64,000 bases of DNA, taken from NCBI GenBank assembly GCA_032717465.1, contig CM064667.1, forward strand, positions 4,551,783 to 4,615,782, written 5' to 3'. How positions within the stretch are numbered: position 1 is the first letter of the stretch; every line of letters starts with the position of its first letter. The stretch comes from Coenobita brevimanus (Eukaryota; Arthropoda; Malacostraca; Decapoda; Coenobitidae). The translations under genes were made by a program, and so were the position numbers. Under the pieces are notes generated by a model. That model had not been told where the DNA came from. It did no database searches and saw nothing but the letters and a program-made list of their open reading frames with translations. Below are positions 45,701-57,401 of this stretch, one piece after another.

Positions 45701-47329
45701 GGTCCTTATTTCGTGGAGAAGAAACTCAGTGATGTCAACTATGTCATCGCCACACCAGATCGTAGAAAGAACAAGCAACTATGTCACATCAACATGCTAA
45801 AGTTATATCACAGGCGGGACGAAAATAATCCAGTCTGCACTGTAGCTGTTCCACCCGAGTCTGCAAGTGAAGCTCTCCCATGCAGTATGAGCCTGAGTGA
45901 TAGTTTGGGGAAGAATCCTGATATCATGAATGATCTCCAGACTAAGCTTTCTCATCTACCTCCCGAGGAAAGGCAGGAGTTTTCGGCATTACTGCAGGAG
46001 TACCCGCAAGTGTTCTGTGCCACTCCAGGAAGAACCACTCTTTTGATGCATGATGTCGATGTTGGAGACGCAAAGCCAATTAAACTGCCTCCTTACCATG
46101 TGAACCTGGTGAAAGTTCCTCTCATCCAGAAGGAGTTTGGCTACCTGTTGGACCACAAGATGATTGAGCCCTGTCAGAGCGAGTGGAGTTCTCCTGTCAC
46201 TTTAGTCTCTAAGCCAGGTGGGTCACAGCGGCTTTGCATCGACTACAGACGTGTTAATCAGATCACCAAAACAGACACTTACCCTCTCCCTCGCGTGGAA
46301 GATATCATAGACAAGATCGGAAAGGCTAGGTACATAAGTAAGTTTGATTTGTTAAAGGGATACTGGCAAGTACCTATGACTGAACGTGCTAGGGAGATCT
46401 CATGTTTTGTAACACTAGGAAAGACTTCTGCATGTTCTGTAATGGCATATGGTATGAAGAATGCACCAGCCACATTTCAGAAGCTCATGAATGTTGTAAC
46501 AGAGGGTTTGGCAGGGTGTGTATTTTATATTGATGATGTATTAACCTTCAGTGACAACTGGAAAGATCACCTATGCCATGTCAGTAAATTTCTTGAGCGT
46601 TTGGTTCAGGCTAACCTTGTAGCTAATTTATCAAAGTGTGAGTTTGGTCAAGCTAAAGTTCAGTACCTCGGGTACGTAATTGGTGATGGACATGTTGCAA
46701 CACCAGCAGCTAAGGTTCAGGTTATAAGTGATCTTCCCAGACCTAAAAGTAGGAAAGAGCTACAAAGATTTTTGGGAATGGTAGGTTATTACCGGAGATT
46801 TGTTCCTAACTTTTCAATTCTTGTATCACCACTTACAGACCTACTGAAAAAGGGAGTTAAATTTGTCTGGACCGATAACTGTGAATCCTCTTTCAACAAA
46901 CTTAAAGCTATTCTATTATGTCAGCCAGTGCTCGCTACTCCAAATTTTGCTAAGCCTTTTAAGATGGCTGTTGATGCAAGTGATACAGGAGCTGGGGCTG
47001 TTTTGCTGCAAGAGGATGATCAGGGTATTAAACACGCTGTATCTTATTACAGTAAGAAGTTCACTCCACCTCAAAAGAACTACTCAACTATTGAGAAAGA
47101 GCTTTTGGCCTTGATTTTGGGTTTACAGCATTTTTCATTTTATTTGTGTTCTGGTTTTGACCCCATAGTCATTTATACCGATCATAACCCACTGAAATTC
47201 CTTAGTAAGTTTAAAGATAAAAATCAGAGATTGACAAGATGGAGTCTACTTCTTCAGGAGTATTCATTAGACATACAACATGTCAAGGGGAAAGAAAATG
47301 TTATTGCAGATTGCTTATCTAGACTTTAG
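42743..47329 (+). pseudogene. Gmr1-like gag-pol, unit 3 (three stop codons)
   Basis: ATG at 42743 (MMSTTRITTLDEAK, two extra residues against units 1 and 2). The frame itself is continuous but is interrupted by TAG at 43250-43252 (from TGG), TAA at 43346-43348 (from TAT) and TGA at 44693-44695 (from TGG). The first two are in gag; the third precedes integrase. The integrase, RT (FYIDDVLTF) and RNase H regions are otherwise open to 47329. Other private changes include LAFSPFE, VFCATPG and GIKHAVSY. Confidence 0.92.
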
Positions 47330-47390
47330 ACAGATTGTTTTAGAGTAATAAGAAATTTCTTTTGTAAATTTCTTTTTCTTTGTGGGGAGG

Positions 47391-48182
47391 TGTTACATAG
47401 CCTATGATTTCATCATCCTTTGTGTAATTTTAACGCACAGTATGCTGCATGTTTGATCACGAGCGTGTTCTGCCTCAGTCCCCCCCTTCTACCGTTATAG
47501 TAGAGTAATTTGTCCTTTCTGTTGTTCAGAGCGGGATTCTCAACTCTTTGTCCCCATGGCTTCATTTGCGCGTCCTTCTTACAAGTTGCATCAAGCTCTG
47601 CTGGCCCCTATATAATGAGCTCAGTCTCTGCTTCATTGCCACTTAGATCTGCTCCTCATTTTGTTCACATCTCTGTCCTCCCCTGTACAGTTATTATTGA
47701 GTGCTCAGGAAGTCTCCAACCATCTAGCAGCTGTGTAATTTGAGTATAACTGTTATTGCATTTTTTCTTGTACTGTATACCATAAGTTTAATTTGTAGGT
47801 CTAGTGAAGTTTTTGTAATTCATGTAAGGTTCTTGTTGTCAGCAATTATTAATAATAGTTTGTATCTGTAATAATTTATCTTGCATTAACTGAGCAATAC
47901 CCAGTGTATTTTCATTTTATCAGGGCTGACTTAGATAAATTTACTCTTGCTAATTTTGTGTTAATAGAGGCTATTGCAGTTAACCATATATTTAACCTGT
48001 TTTTTGCCATTACATTATCCTTATGAGTCCTGAATGTTTTGTTGTTAGTTTGAGCATTAAACTTTAACTTGTAATTTTACCTAACTCTTTTATTTTGAAC
48101 CTGGAACTTTACGGGACAGTAGTGATTTTTAGCACTCGTATTCTCACTTAAAGTGTACATTATCTTTCGCTGTTCCGTAACA
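47391..48182 (+). repeat. 3' LTR of Gmr1-like element, unit 3
   Basis: 792 bp, 3'-type diagnostic bases, followed by GCGT (48183-48186). Confidence 0.92.
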
Positions 48183-48186
48183 GCGT

Positions 48187-51100
48187 GCAATGGGAGATGG
48201 TGTTGGGGTGTATCTAGAGGGTGGGTGTGAAAGACGTCCTGATCTGGTGGTGGTGTTAGTGAGTGTGGGTGTGGGTGGTGAGGGTGCTTGTGCACGTGGT
48301 GGTGGTGAGGGCGTATGGCTGTTAGGGGGGGAAGCGAGTGGGGATGCGGTGTGGCGCGTATAATGAGAATGGTCATGGGGGAGGGGGGGGTGTATAGGTG
48401 GTAGGGTGGTGAGTGGTGAGGTATGAGGAGGTGGAGGCTTTGGGCGGTGGTGGTGATGTAAGCAGTGGAGGCAGTGTGGTGCGTGAGGTGGTGGGTGGAC
48501 AGGTGGTAAGGAGGTGAGTTGTGGGTTGTGAGGAGGTGGCGGTGTCAGGAGGTGGTGGTGTTGTGTTGGGATCGGGTGTGTTGGGGGGTGGGCTAGCCGT
48601 TGGTGAGGTGGAGCGTGGGGGTGAGAAGGAGTAGGAGTAGGAGTGTGGGGGGTACTTCTCGGAAGGGTCGGTATGGACAGGTGTGTGGGAAGAGGTGCGG
48701 GGCGGGCGGGTGCAGGGGTGGTCATTGTTGGGTGGGTGGAATGGTCGCACGTGGCGATTTCGGTATGTGCGGTGTTTTCCTTGTTGGTCGATGATGACTT
48801 GGTAGGGGTTGGGGACTCTAATAATTTTGAAGGGGCCATTGAATCGGGGGGAGGTCTTGGAGGGGGCGGGCAGGTGTGCAACGACTACAGACTGACATGG
48901 TTTGTATGGGTTGGAGTGATTCGTGTCAGGCGCCAGGTCTTGTTGAGCGTGTAGGTGGTGGAGGCGGCATTTGAGGTGGTGGAGAGGGTCGGTAGTGGAG
49001 GGCCGGGTGGGTGGATGGAGGTGGTGGCGGAGTGGTAGGAGGAATGGGGTTTCCTCGAAAACTCGTTCATGTGGTGTGGTCCCGTCTTCTCGTGGGCATG
49101 TATTTAAGCCCCATTGGATAATCTTGACGAGGGCAGGCCAATCATCGTTCCCTGTTTGCATAATGCGTGTTGCGGACCTGGTTCATGAGGGAGCGATGGC
49201 TCCTCTCACAGATGCTGTTACCTTGGGGCCAGTAGGGGGATGATTGAGAGATATGGTATCCAAATATATTCGCCAGTTCTTCCCAGACGTTGCCAGTAAA
49301 TTCTGGGGCATTATCTGAGTGCAGTGCTTGGGAAATACTGAAATAGGGGAAGCCATGGCGGGTGAGGGCGTCGGCGACTGATACTGCACTGTGATCCTTG
49401 GTGGGGCATGCGATGATAAACTTTGAATACACATCCACGAATGTGATAATGTATTTGTACCCTGCTTTGGGTGTGAGGGGGCCGACGACGTCTAGGGAAA
49501 GTAACTGCCAGGGTTTCTGCGCTGTTAATTTTCCTGAAGGGCCGGGTGTGCGAGTGATGTCCTTTCCTAAAGCACAGGCGCGGCAGGATTGTATGATGTT
49601 CTTGGCAATGGTAGATGGGTTAGGTGTCCAGTACATGTCACTAAAGACTTGTAGGAGTTTCTTATTAGTCCCCAGGTGGATGCCATTGTTGGTGTGGAGG
49701 TGTAGCATAGTGTCGTGGGCCGTGGTAGGGCTTAGGACGATGTGTCCGTTGGGATCGAACAGGTGCTCGCCGTGAGGGTGGAGTTTGGCGAATGTGTTCG
49801 GCCGGATCCAGGTAGAGCGTTGTTTGTTGTGCGACATTTGGATTAGGTCTGGCTCTGTTGAAATTGCATTGATTGGTAGACGGGACAGGGCGTCGGCGTT
49901 TGTGTGGAGTTTGCCCGGTCGGTATGAGATCTCAAAATCGTACTCCTTCAGTGTTTCTCGCCATCGTATGAGTTGCGTGTAAGTGGTGTTTGACTGACGT
50001 AACCACTGTAGGGATTGGTGGTCCGTAATGACTATCACATGGGTGCCTGAGATGTAGGAACGGAAGTAATCGAGGGACCAGATGATTCCCAGGCACTCTC
50101 GCTTGGTGGTCGCGTAATTTCGTTCTGCAGGGTTTAAGGTGCGGCTGGCACAGGCGATGATATGCTCGCGGCCGTTTTGCACTTGGGCAAGGACAGCCCC
50201 TATGGCAATGAGCGAGACGTCGGTATATAGACGGAATGGGAGGTTGTAATCTGGGAAAGTGACGATGGGGGCAGAGGTTAGCTTGGACTTGAGAGTGGTG
50301 AATGCAGTTTTCCTTGGTTCGGTCCATATGAATGGTTCGCCTTTTTTTGTTAGGTCATGTAGGGGTTTGGCGATGTCTGCAAATCCTTTGACGAACCGCC
50401 TGTAGTATGAAGGTAGGCCTAGGAAGGCTCTAATTTCGTGTACGTCGCGAGGTAGGGGAATGTCGGCGATCGCACTTAGTTTTTCTGGGTCAGGGGAGAT
50501 GCCTTCAGCATTAATTAGGTGTCCAAGGAAAGAGACTGATCTCTCGGCCAAGACGCACTTTGTTGGTTTAAGTTTGAGCCCTGCCTGGCGGATGCGTTGG
50601 AAAACTTGTTTGAGGCGATGGAGGTGGTCGGGCCAGGTGTGACAGAAAACGATGACGTCGTCTAGGTACGCCAAACAAGTCTCCCAGGTTAGTCCGCTGA
50701 GAACTGACTCCATCAGGCGGGAGAATGTGGCAGGGGCGTTGCAGAGTCCAAAGGGAAGAACGTTGAATTCGAAATGCTTGAGAAGACGGTCTTGTGCTTG
50801 TCGTCTGGGTGGATAGGGATTTGCCAATAGCCTGATTGCAGGACTAAGGTAGAGAACCAAGTCGACCCGTGTAGGGAGTCAAGCGAGTCATCAATCCTGG
50901 GTAGGGGCGTAGCGTCTTTGATAGTAACGTCGTTCACTCTGCGGTAATCGACGCAAAAGCGCATGGTCCCGTCTTTCTTTCGCACGAGTACAACAGGTGA
51001 GGACCACGGGCTAGTGGAGTTGGAGATAACGCCGGCATCAAGCATATCCTGGACGTGCCGGCCTTCTTCTGCCCGTTGTTTCGGATTTTTTCGTCGTGAT

Positions 51101-52149
51101 GGTTGGCGAATTGGAGGTCCAGTTGTGTGTATCTCGTGGCTGAGATAAGTAGTGTGGCCAAGGTCTGTTGGGCCGGAGGAGAATAGGTCCTGAAAGTCCA
51201 GGAGGAGTTGTCGGAGGCTGTTGGTTTGGGAAGGGGATAGATGTGATGGTAAGTCGGGGAGAGTGGAATGATCGGGGTGGTGGTGATTGGCATGGTTCGG
51301 CTTCTTCCGTGTCGCCAATGATGAGCCCTCGTGGTAGGGTTAGTGGTGTTGTGGCGAGGTTTGCAATACGGATTTCATTGGCGTGTGGGGGGGGAAGGAA
51401 GGTGGGTGACACTAAACAGGAGGAGAGTGGTCCAGTGGGTATGGATGGTGAAAAAAGAACGGAGGTACCTGAAGGTCTGTTAAGTTTTACCCAAGCTTCG
51501 TGGTGGGGTGGAATGGTGATTGAGGAAGCGATAGTGGCAGGAAAAGATGGGGAGGGGTCCAGAAGATGTGTAGTGGGGGGTGGTGATGGAGGGGGATGAA
51601 GTGAGGCGTTGAGTGAGGTTGGGTTGGGGTCATATGTACAGGTGGGTTGGGACAGGTGAGTGTCCGGGGAGTGTGTGTGTCTGAGTGGTATGGGTTAGGT
51701 GGTGGTGTTCTTCTTTTTTTTCTTCCAGATTTTTTTTTCTTGTTAATTGATGCACGGTTGGGGCGGGCTGGACTGAAGTGGAGGCGGCACTGATGACAGT
51801 CAATGGTCGCGTGGAGTTTTTGGAGGATGTCCAACCCAAGATATCCATCATATTGATTACAGGTGGAACTGAAAATGATGAATGGGTGGTTGGTGGATAC
51901 TCGTTGGTGAGTGTTGGTTTGAAGGGTCAATGTTTCCCCACGGATGGGTAGGGGGCCATCCCTCGCATCGATGAGGTTGGCTGAAGTGGGGAGAAGGGGG
52001 CCGAAGGCAGAGGTGTGGCGGGAGTAGAAGTGGGAGTAGAGGCACGACCTGGCTGCTCCCGTATCTACCAGTAATCGTGCCTTGACCCTGTTCAGCCAAA
52101 TCTTGTTGTAGACTGGGGGTCTGTAGCTGTGTGAGGTGGCCCCCGCCAC
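48187..52149 (-). pseudogene. pol of - strand gypsy element, unit 3
   Basis: Protease 52149-51487 (VDTGAARSC), linker/RT N-half about 51412-50713, RT-RH-IN 50860-49142, IN C-terminus and tail 49161-48187. It has the shared frameshifts plus private indels in G-runs of the linker (about 51277 and 51390). The RT catalytic Asp is Val. Private FVDVYSKF for FVDEYSKF in integrase. Confidence 0.87.
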
Positions 52150-52172
52150 CGTGGGGAGGTGCAGGGGCGGGC

Positions 52173-53053
52173 CTAAAAATCCATCTGCTGAGGTTTGGTG
52201 TGGTCGTCGTGTTCCTCGTCGTCCGGTCCTGGGTAGAGTAGTGGCGGCGCGTCGTCTTCCGGGGCATCATCGTCTGAGGAGACTTTCTTGTGCCCCTGAT
52301 GAAAGTTTCTGCTCATGCTTGCCTTGAGCTGCTCTCTTATGTCATGCAGGGGGCAGGTGCGACTGCAGGCCGTGAACTCCCAAGGATTAATGGTAATCAG
52401 GTTGCCTTGTTTCTTGGTGTTGGGGCGTTTGTTCTGAGGGTAAGCCCTGGGCACAGTAGGAGGCGGCTATGTAGGTGGCTGGTGAGGCGGCGGCTTAGAT
52501 TTTGGTGGAGGGTTGTGGTTTGTCGGGAATCTGGTCACCGCGTGAAGAGGTTGTGGTTTGGGACGGGCGGCGAGGAGACGTCTGACGAGTTGCAGGTCCT
52601 GGTCCATGTCCCCTGAGGGATCATAGATCGAGAAGTGCTCCCTGACTGTGCTAGGGAGAATCCTCAGCAGGGCATTAAATGTGTGTATATCTCGGGCATT
52701 TGTAGTTGCCTCGGGATACCAGCGCTGACGAGGCGCCGAGCCTGGACGAATGTGTCGTCTAGGTTACCGTCGTAGGTGAGGGCATCGAGTTGAGAGAGAG
52801 CGACAACTCTGCCTATGGACGGCATGAAAGCCTGTCTCACAATTTGTGAGAATTGGTCCCATGTCAGTTCTTGGAAGATTTTTGGTGCGACAGTGGCAAT
52901 TATTTTACCCAGGTTAGGCAATGTGACCGCAATCTTTTCTTTGTCCGAGTCGAACCCTATGTCTAGGAGGGGTTTGACCATATCTAAATACACTTCAATG
53001 TCACATTGTTCCGGGTTGAATCTCGGCAATTGAATGTGCGGTTTGGCTGCCAT
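52173..53053 (-). pseudogene. gag of - strand gypsy element, unit 3
   Basis: ATG at 53053. It has the shared frameshift, an additional stop/frame break upstream of 52454, and an in-frame loss of one Ser codon (KKVSSDDD for KKVSSSDDD). It ends GAT TTT TAG; the downstream stem bases differ (GCCCCTGCACC) but can still pair with GGTGGCGGGGGC. Confidence 0.83.
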
Positions 53054-53120
53054 TGTCGAAGTTTCCTTTTATCGTTCCTCCGTGCTTTTACTCGGATCCA
53101 GAACCACCGCTTGCCACCAG

Positions 53121-54439
53121 TGTTATGCTGGTGTTTTTAAGGCGACTTCTCGTCCTAAAAACACTAGCGACTGAAGCAGGGTCCACTTTCCGGACCGGAA
53201 GCAAAGCACCCACAAAGGAACAGGACATAAAAACCAGGCAGTTCACCTTAACACATCTACTGCCTTAATTCTATCCGTTACAGTAAAACACAGAGTGATA
53301 TTTGAGATACAGGGGACAGGGACACAGAGTTAGCCTTCAGCACCACAAGATAAAGTCACGCTTGGTACACAATACAATGCACATACAGGGATGTCTTGAA
53401 TTATATATGTTATTGTACCTATGTCACTTTTAGGCAGAATATACACTGAGTCGACAACAAAGAGAATAAACAAGATTGGAAGTTCGTAAGGGAAATACTA
53501 CTGCAAATAAGACAGAATGCGTATCGTGACACTTGACACAGTCACTTAGTTGCGGCGACACTTACACACAGGCTTTTAATCTGCCCGCGCATCCTAGTCT
53601 CTATTCATTCACAGAAAGTTCTTTTATTGGGGGGACTCATATAATTACTCTAAGGTTCATTCTCTGTCCTGCCTGACACTAAGTTCTTTTGGACTAATGG
53701 TAACTGTTACTGGTTTCACACTGATCTCCACTCGGTCACTGTTCACTGTTATTTCCCCTGGTTTGTTCCCGGCACAAGGGGCGTCACTATTTACCTGTAT
53801 CTCCTGGGTAATGTTCACTCCATGACAGGGGCGTGAGGGGAGAACCCTAGGGGGACCCGGCCTGCAGAGGGCAAGGGATTACCCGCAGGGGAGTCACTGC
53901 CCGCATCACACTCTTCGGTGAGATGCAGGGAGGCTCTTCTGTCTGGGGGCCTCGACCTGAGAGGTGGCCCTCGAGTCGGAGCCTCGTCGGTGGCGTACAG
54001 GGAGGCCCTCCTGTCTTGGGGCCTCGATCTGAGAGGTGGCCCTCGGGACTGGGGCTGAACAGCTGGAGTAGTCGGGCCAGTCGTCTCTGGCTCCGCAGGG
54101 TGAGGGAGCCTGGGTCGCCTTCGTCGGGAGCCGGTGGGTCTGGCCAGGGGTTCCTGGGACTGCAGGCGCCTATGGGGAGAGGCGACGACAGGGTTGGGCT
54201 GCAGCAACTTCTCCGTTGGGAGTCGGGCAGGAACAAGGATCTCCCACGCGTAGGAGGTAGGTCCGATATCGGGCCTTGCAACCACTCTAGTGACACCTCC
54301 GGGGCTATATTCCCTGGTGGTGACGAAGGGCTCCCACAGGGGGAAGAGACTGGAGAAGGACTCACGTAGCCCGTGTCCTCTCCGGTACGTCCTGAGGCCA
54401 GAGCCTTGGGTCGCCTTACCCTGGTACGTACTTTGGCTG
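53121..54439 (-). repeat. Long LTR of - strand gypsy element, unit 3, truncated by the gap
   Basis: Starts TGTTATGCTGG like the others and stops at the N run after ACTTTGGCTG. That is about 1.32 of 2.37 kb, so the hairpin and second repeat block are missing. More substitutions than in the other copies. Confidence 0.85.
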
Positions 54440-54539
54440 NNNNNNNNNNNNNNNNNNNNNNNNNNNNNNNNNNNNNNNNNNNNNNNNNNNNNNNNNNNNN
54501 NNNNNNNNNNNNNNNNNNNNNNNNNNNNNNNNNNNNNNN
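54440..54539. other. Assembly gap, 100 N
   Basis: Exactly 100 undetermined bases, the usual placeholder for a gap of unknown length. It falls in the long LTR of the array; sequence on the right is a different family member. The true array length and copy number cannot be read from this window. Confidence 0.99.
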
Positions 54540-54796
54540 CACACTCACCTGTCTTACCCTCCCAGCAGACTCTAGTCTCCGCTACCCAACCATTCGTCTC
54601 CCCCTCCCACCAGCCAGATTCTGCGCTGCTTTCTTCCACCCTCCCCACACTACCCCTATATAACTCCGCCCACATTTCTCCCCTCCTCACCCTCCCACAT
54701 CCCCCCTCCCTCCACCTGCAACTGTTACCAGAACCACTGAGACCCAAACCAAGTTGCTGGTGGATGGGGTGTAGCCGTTTCATTTGTCCGGAGCTG
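54540..54796. other. Unassigned 257-bp segment between gap and LTR remnant
   Basis: Pyrimidine-rich on the + strand, with CCCTATATAACTCCGCCCAC (54653-54672), a TATA-like box. It does not match the corresponding start of the related LTR at 59269. No gene seen. It could be the edge of another LTR variant or flanking DNA. Confidence 0.4.
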
Positions 54797-56585
54797 TACT
54801 TTGGCAAATAACTCTGATTCTTGATTTGGCTTTAAGAGCGTGAGCGAGTAATAGAGAGGGTTTTTAGGGGTAGCGTGCAGAGGGAAGGAATATTATTAAT
54901 ACTTCCTTTCTTGATATTTCCTCGTTAGAGTGGGAATATGTCTCTTTAGGCACAGGCTTATTAATTACACATCTGTCAGAGAGGTCTCCCAGGTATGGTC
55001 CATAGAATCTCGCTTCACAACGCGGAACAAGGGCGGAATACTCTTAATACTACTTTCACAATATTACTTCGCGCCTAGATGACATTTCTTCCTCACAGTC
55101 TTTCTTTCAGCAATGGGGATATGTCTTTATAGATATCCAGGGGTGACACTCAAGCACATATATTCCACTCAGATCTTAGTCCACATTCCTCGAGCCTCTA
55201 ACTTCTCATTGTGATCTGGATTTACCCCTGATATTACCACTCACATAGTTGGAATACCACTGCACAATACTGGTTCTAGGAGAGAGAGAGTCACACTTAA
55301 CCTATATCACTAACTATTACATTATCACCCGTATTCTCTTAAGAAAGGAGACGGGGGCACGGGACATTGGTGATCCGGCTGAGTTAGGGGTGCTGTCAAG
55401 ACAGGGGCGAACTGAGAGGGCAACGGGGCGGTCTCGCAAAGGCGTCCTCTTCGTGTCCGGGACTCCCCGGTGGCTTCCGGATTGGGCTCCGCGCGTAAGG
55501 CCCTTGGGACTGGGGCCAACATAGGTCCCGGGACCTCTGGGTCAGGTCCCGGCGTCGTGGGGTCGTGGCGAGAGGGTCTCGCCTGGGTGTCCTAGGGAGG
55601 GCCGAGAGAGGCGACGGGCTGCGGGCCCTCTCCCCACGTCCAGGGCGCCATCAGGGGAGTGACTGCGGCAGCGACTGTCACTGGGGCCCGATACAGGTGT
55701 GTCTGCTCTAGGAGCCAGAGCGTAAAGAACAGAGACCGGGGGAGGCAGGGAGGTCTGTCCGGGGATGTTCTGGGGACAGGACACCTGGAGTTCAATCTCC
55801 GGTTGTGGAGACGTCCCTCTCCTAGCTACGCCATGGGAACGACCATAGATCGTCTCTACCTGGACACTGGGAGGAGCGACCATTGATCGCCTCTACCCGA
55901 AGGCACTGTGGGGAGGTTTGACCATTGATCGTCTCTACCGGGACACTAAGGGAGCGACCATTGATCGTCTCTACCTGGACACTGTGGGAGCGACCATTGA
56001 TCGTCTCGACCGGTCCACTATGGGAGCGACCATTGATCGTCTCTACCTGGACACTGTGGGAGCGACCATTGATCTGCCTCTCTACCTGGACACTGTGGGA
56101 GCGACCATTGATCGTCTCAACCGGAGCACTAAGGGAGCGACCATTGATCGTCTCTACCTGGACACTGTGGGAGCGACCATTGATCGTCTCGACCGGAGCA
56201 CTAAGGGAGCGACCATTGATCGTCTCTACCTGGACACTGTGGGAGCGACCATTGATCGTCTCAACCGGAACACTAAGGGAGTGACCATTGATCGTCTCTA
56301 CCTGGACACTGTGGGAGCGACCATTGATCGTCTCTACCTGGACACTGTGGGAGCGACCATTGATCGTCTCTACCTGGACACAGTGGGAGCGACCATTGAT
56401 CGTCTCTACCTGGACACTGTGGGAGTGACCATTGATCGTCTCAACCGGAACCCTAAGGGAGCGACCATTGATCGTCTCTACCTGGACACTGCGGGAGTGA
56501 CCATTGATCGTCTCAACCGAAACACTGTGGGAGCGACCATAGATCGTCTCTACCAGAGGGGCGCTGTCTGGAGTACTGTTTCTGA
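54797..56585 (-). repeat. LTR (3', partial) of the pol-less element
   Basis: Homology with the LTR at 59269-61124 begins around ACTTTGG at 54797, matching about 59716. It includes shared words such as ATTAATACTTCCTTTC, GGTATGTCTTTATAG-like and CACTGCACAATACT. It runs through a GC-rich block and a minisatellite to the purine tract (56586-56595 on +, CTCCACCCCT). The first ~450 bases of the LTR are missing on the left, replaced by 54540-54796. Relative to the element this is the 3' LTR. Confidence 0.7.
55835..56560. repeat. 36-bp minisatellite in LTR (about 20 units)
   Basis: Consensus start GGAGCGACCATTGATCGTCT, then C-TACC-TGGACACTGTG or variants. About 20 units by counting GACCAT. One unit near 56070 has a 3-base insertion; the phase modulo 3 is kept over most of the array. 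Both strands are open: ATIDRLYLDTVG on +, VETINGRSHSVQ on -. Confidence 0.95.
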
Positions 56586-57135
56586 CTCCACCCCTAGCTA
56601 GCTCAGTGATTCCGCCATGCGAAGGTAGTGTCTTTCGCCTACGGTGGCGGCGGCGTGGTGGCTGTATGTCACAGGGGCACACGGCCCGGGCTGACATGCG
56701 TCGTTGTTGCCCGGAGTGGTGATGGCTGGTGGCGGCTACCCCGTGGGGTCCGTGTGGGGGTGTCGGCATACTTGTGGGCGAACTCTGTTGTTCCTGGTTC
56801 GCCCTATCGTCGGGGATACTATAGTATTCTCCGGGAGTTTCCTCGGGAGTACTGTCAAAGCCACGCATTTCACGACCCTGTTCTTTTAAAAAGTCACGTC
56901 CCCGTGGCTGGAGGTGGAACGCTAGTGTGTTGGGAGTGGTGTAGATGGGCTGGAGGTGTCGCAGTGTGTTCTGCCAGGCGATAGTGTAGGAATTTTCCTC
57001 TTGTGCTGGGTCGTAGGTGAGGAAGAGTGCGGAGGGGGCGGTGGTCGACTGGAGGATGTTTAACAGGTGGTGTGGCCCACGGAGTCGGTGGTTCCTGTTT
57101 AGGGTAGGGGCCCATACGGCCCGCTTGATCCTCAT
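55880..57135 (-). CDS. ORF3 of the pol-less element, extending into the LTR minisatellite
   Basis: ATG at 57135 (MRIKRAVWAPTLNRNHRL). The ~90-residue N-terminal domain contains GPHHLLNIL, LFLTYDPAQEENSYT and AFHLQPRGRDF. A linker and a basic region PRRRHRRRKTLPSHGG follow, then ARGG at the purine tract. About 20 repeats of VETINGRS-type peptide follow inside the LTR. The repeat frame changes phase near 55880, and the conserved C-terminal part continues at 55883-55542. The open frame also extends upstream of the ATG to 57405 through a pol-tail-like SGRLLCPPTRYT. Close homologue of the ORF at 63816. Function unknown; no membrane or signal segment seen. Whether the LTR part is translated is uncertain. 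Confidence 0.5.
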
Positions 57136-57401
57136 GTTGCTTGGTGTGGCTGTCAGTGTGGTTGGAGGCTGAATGCTGGACAGTGTGGGTGAAGGCCGGA
57201 TTTTGTGTCGTGGTAATGCGGCGTTGAGTCTCTGGGGAGTACAGGTAGAGGGGATTTGGGCCTGATGTAGCTTGACGATGTGTGTGTATCGGGTGGGTGG
57301 GCATAAGAGTCGGCCGGAGGGGGTGGTGGTGGTGGTTCTGAGGGTGGGTGTGGGTGGGGAAGCAGGCGTGCCGGGTGGGCGGGGTCGGTTAGCGCGGGCT
57401 G

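Larger units (their letters stand above)
41876..54439. repeat. Composite retroelement unit 3 (cut by assembly gap)
   Basis: Same order as the other units, ending inside the long LTR at the N run. It is the most decayed unit: three stop codons in Gmr1-like gag-pol, a 15-bp insertion in the leader (ATCATAAGGATATTA region, about 42700), a 6-bp insertion after the ATG, and many private substitutions in pol, gag and LTR. Confidence 0.94.

Noticed and set aside
53815..54807. Long frames running across the N gap
   Set aside because: They contain undetermined residues and join two unrelated sides of an assembly gap.
55835..56560. Regularly spaced repeats reminiscent of a CRISPR array
   Set aside because: The units are contiguous, with no unique spacers; variation is in the unit tails. 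The context is a eukaryotic LTR. It is a minisatellite.
55918..56601. Plus-strand 227-codon frame of ATIDRL-type repeats
   Set aside because: It is the other strand of the minisatellite. It has no conserved domain on either side, whereas the - strand frame joins a conserved ORF3 domain.
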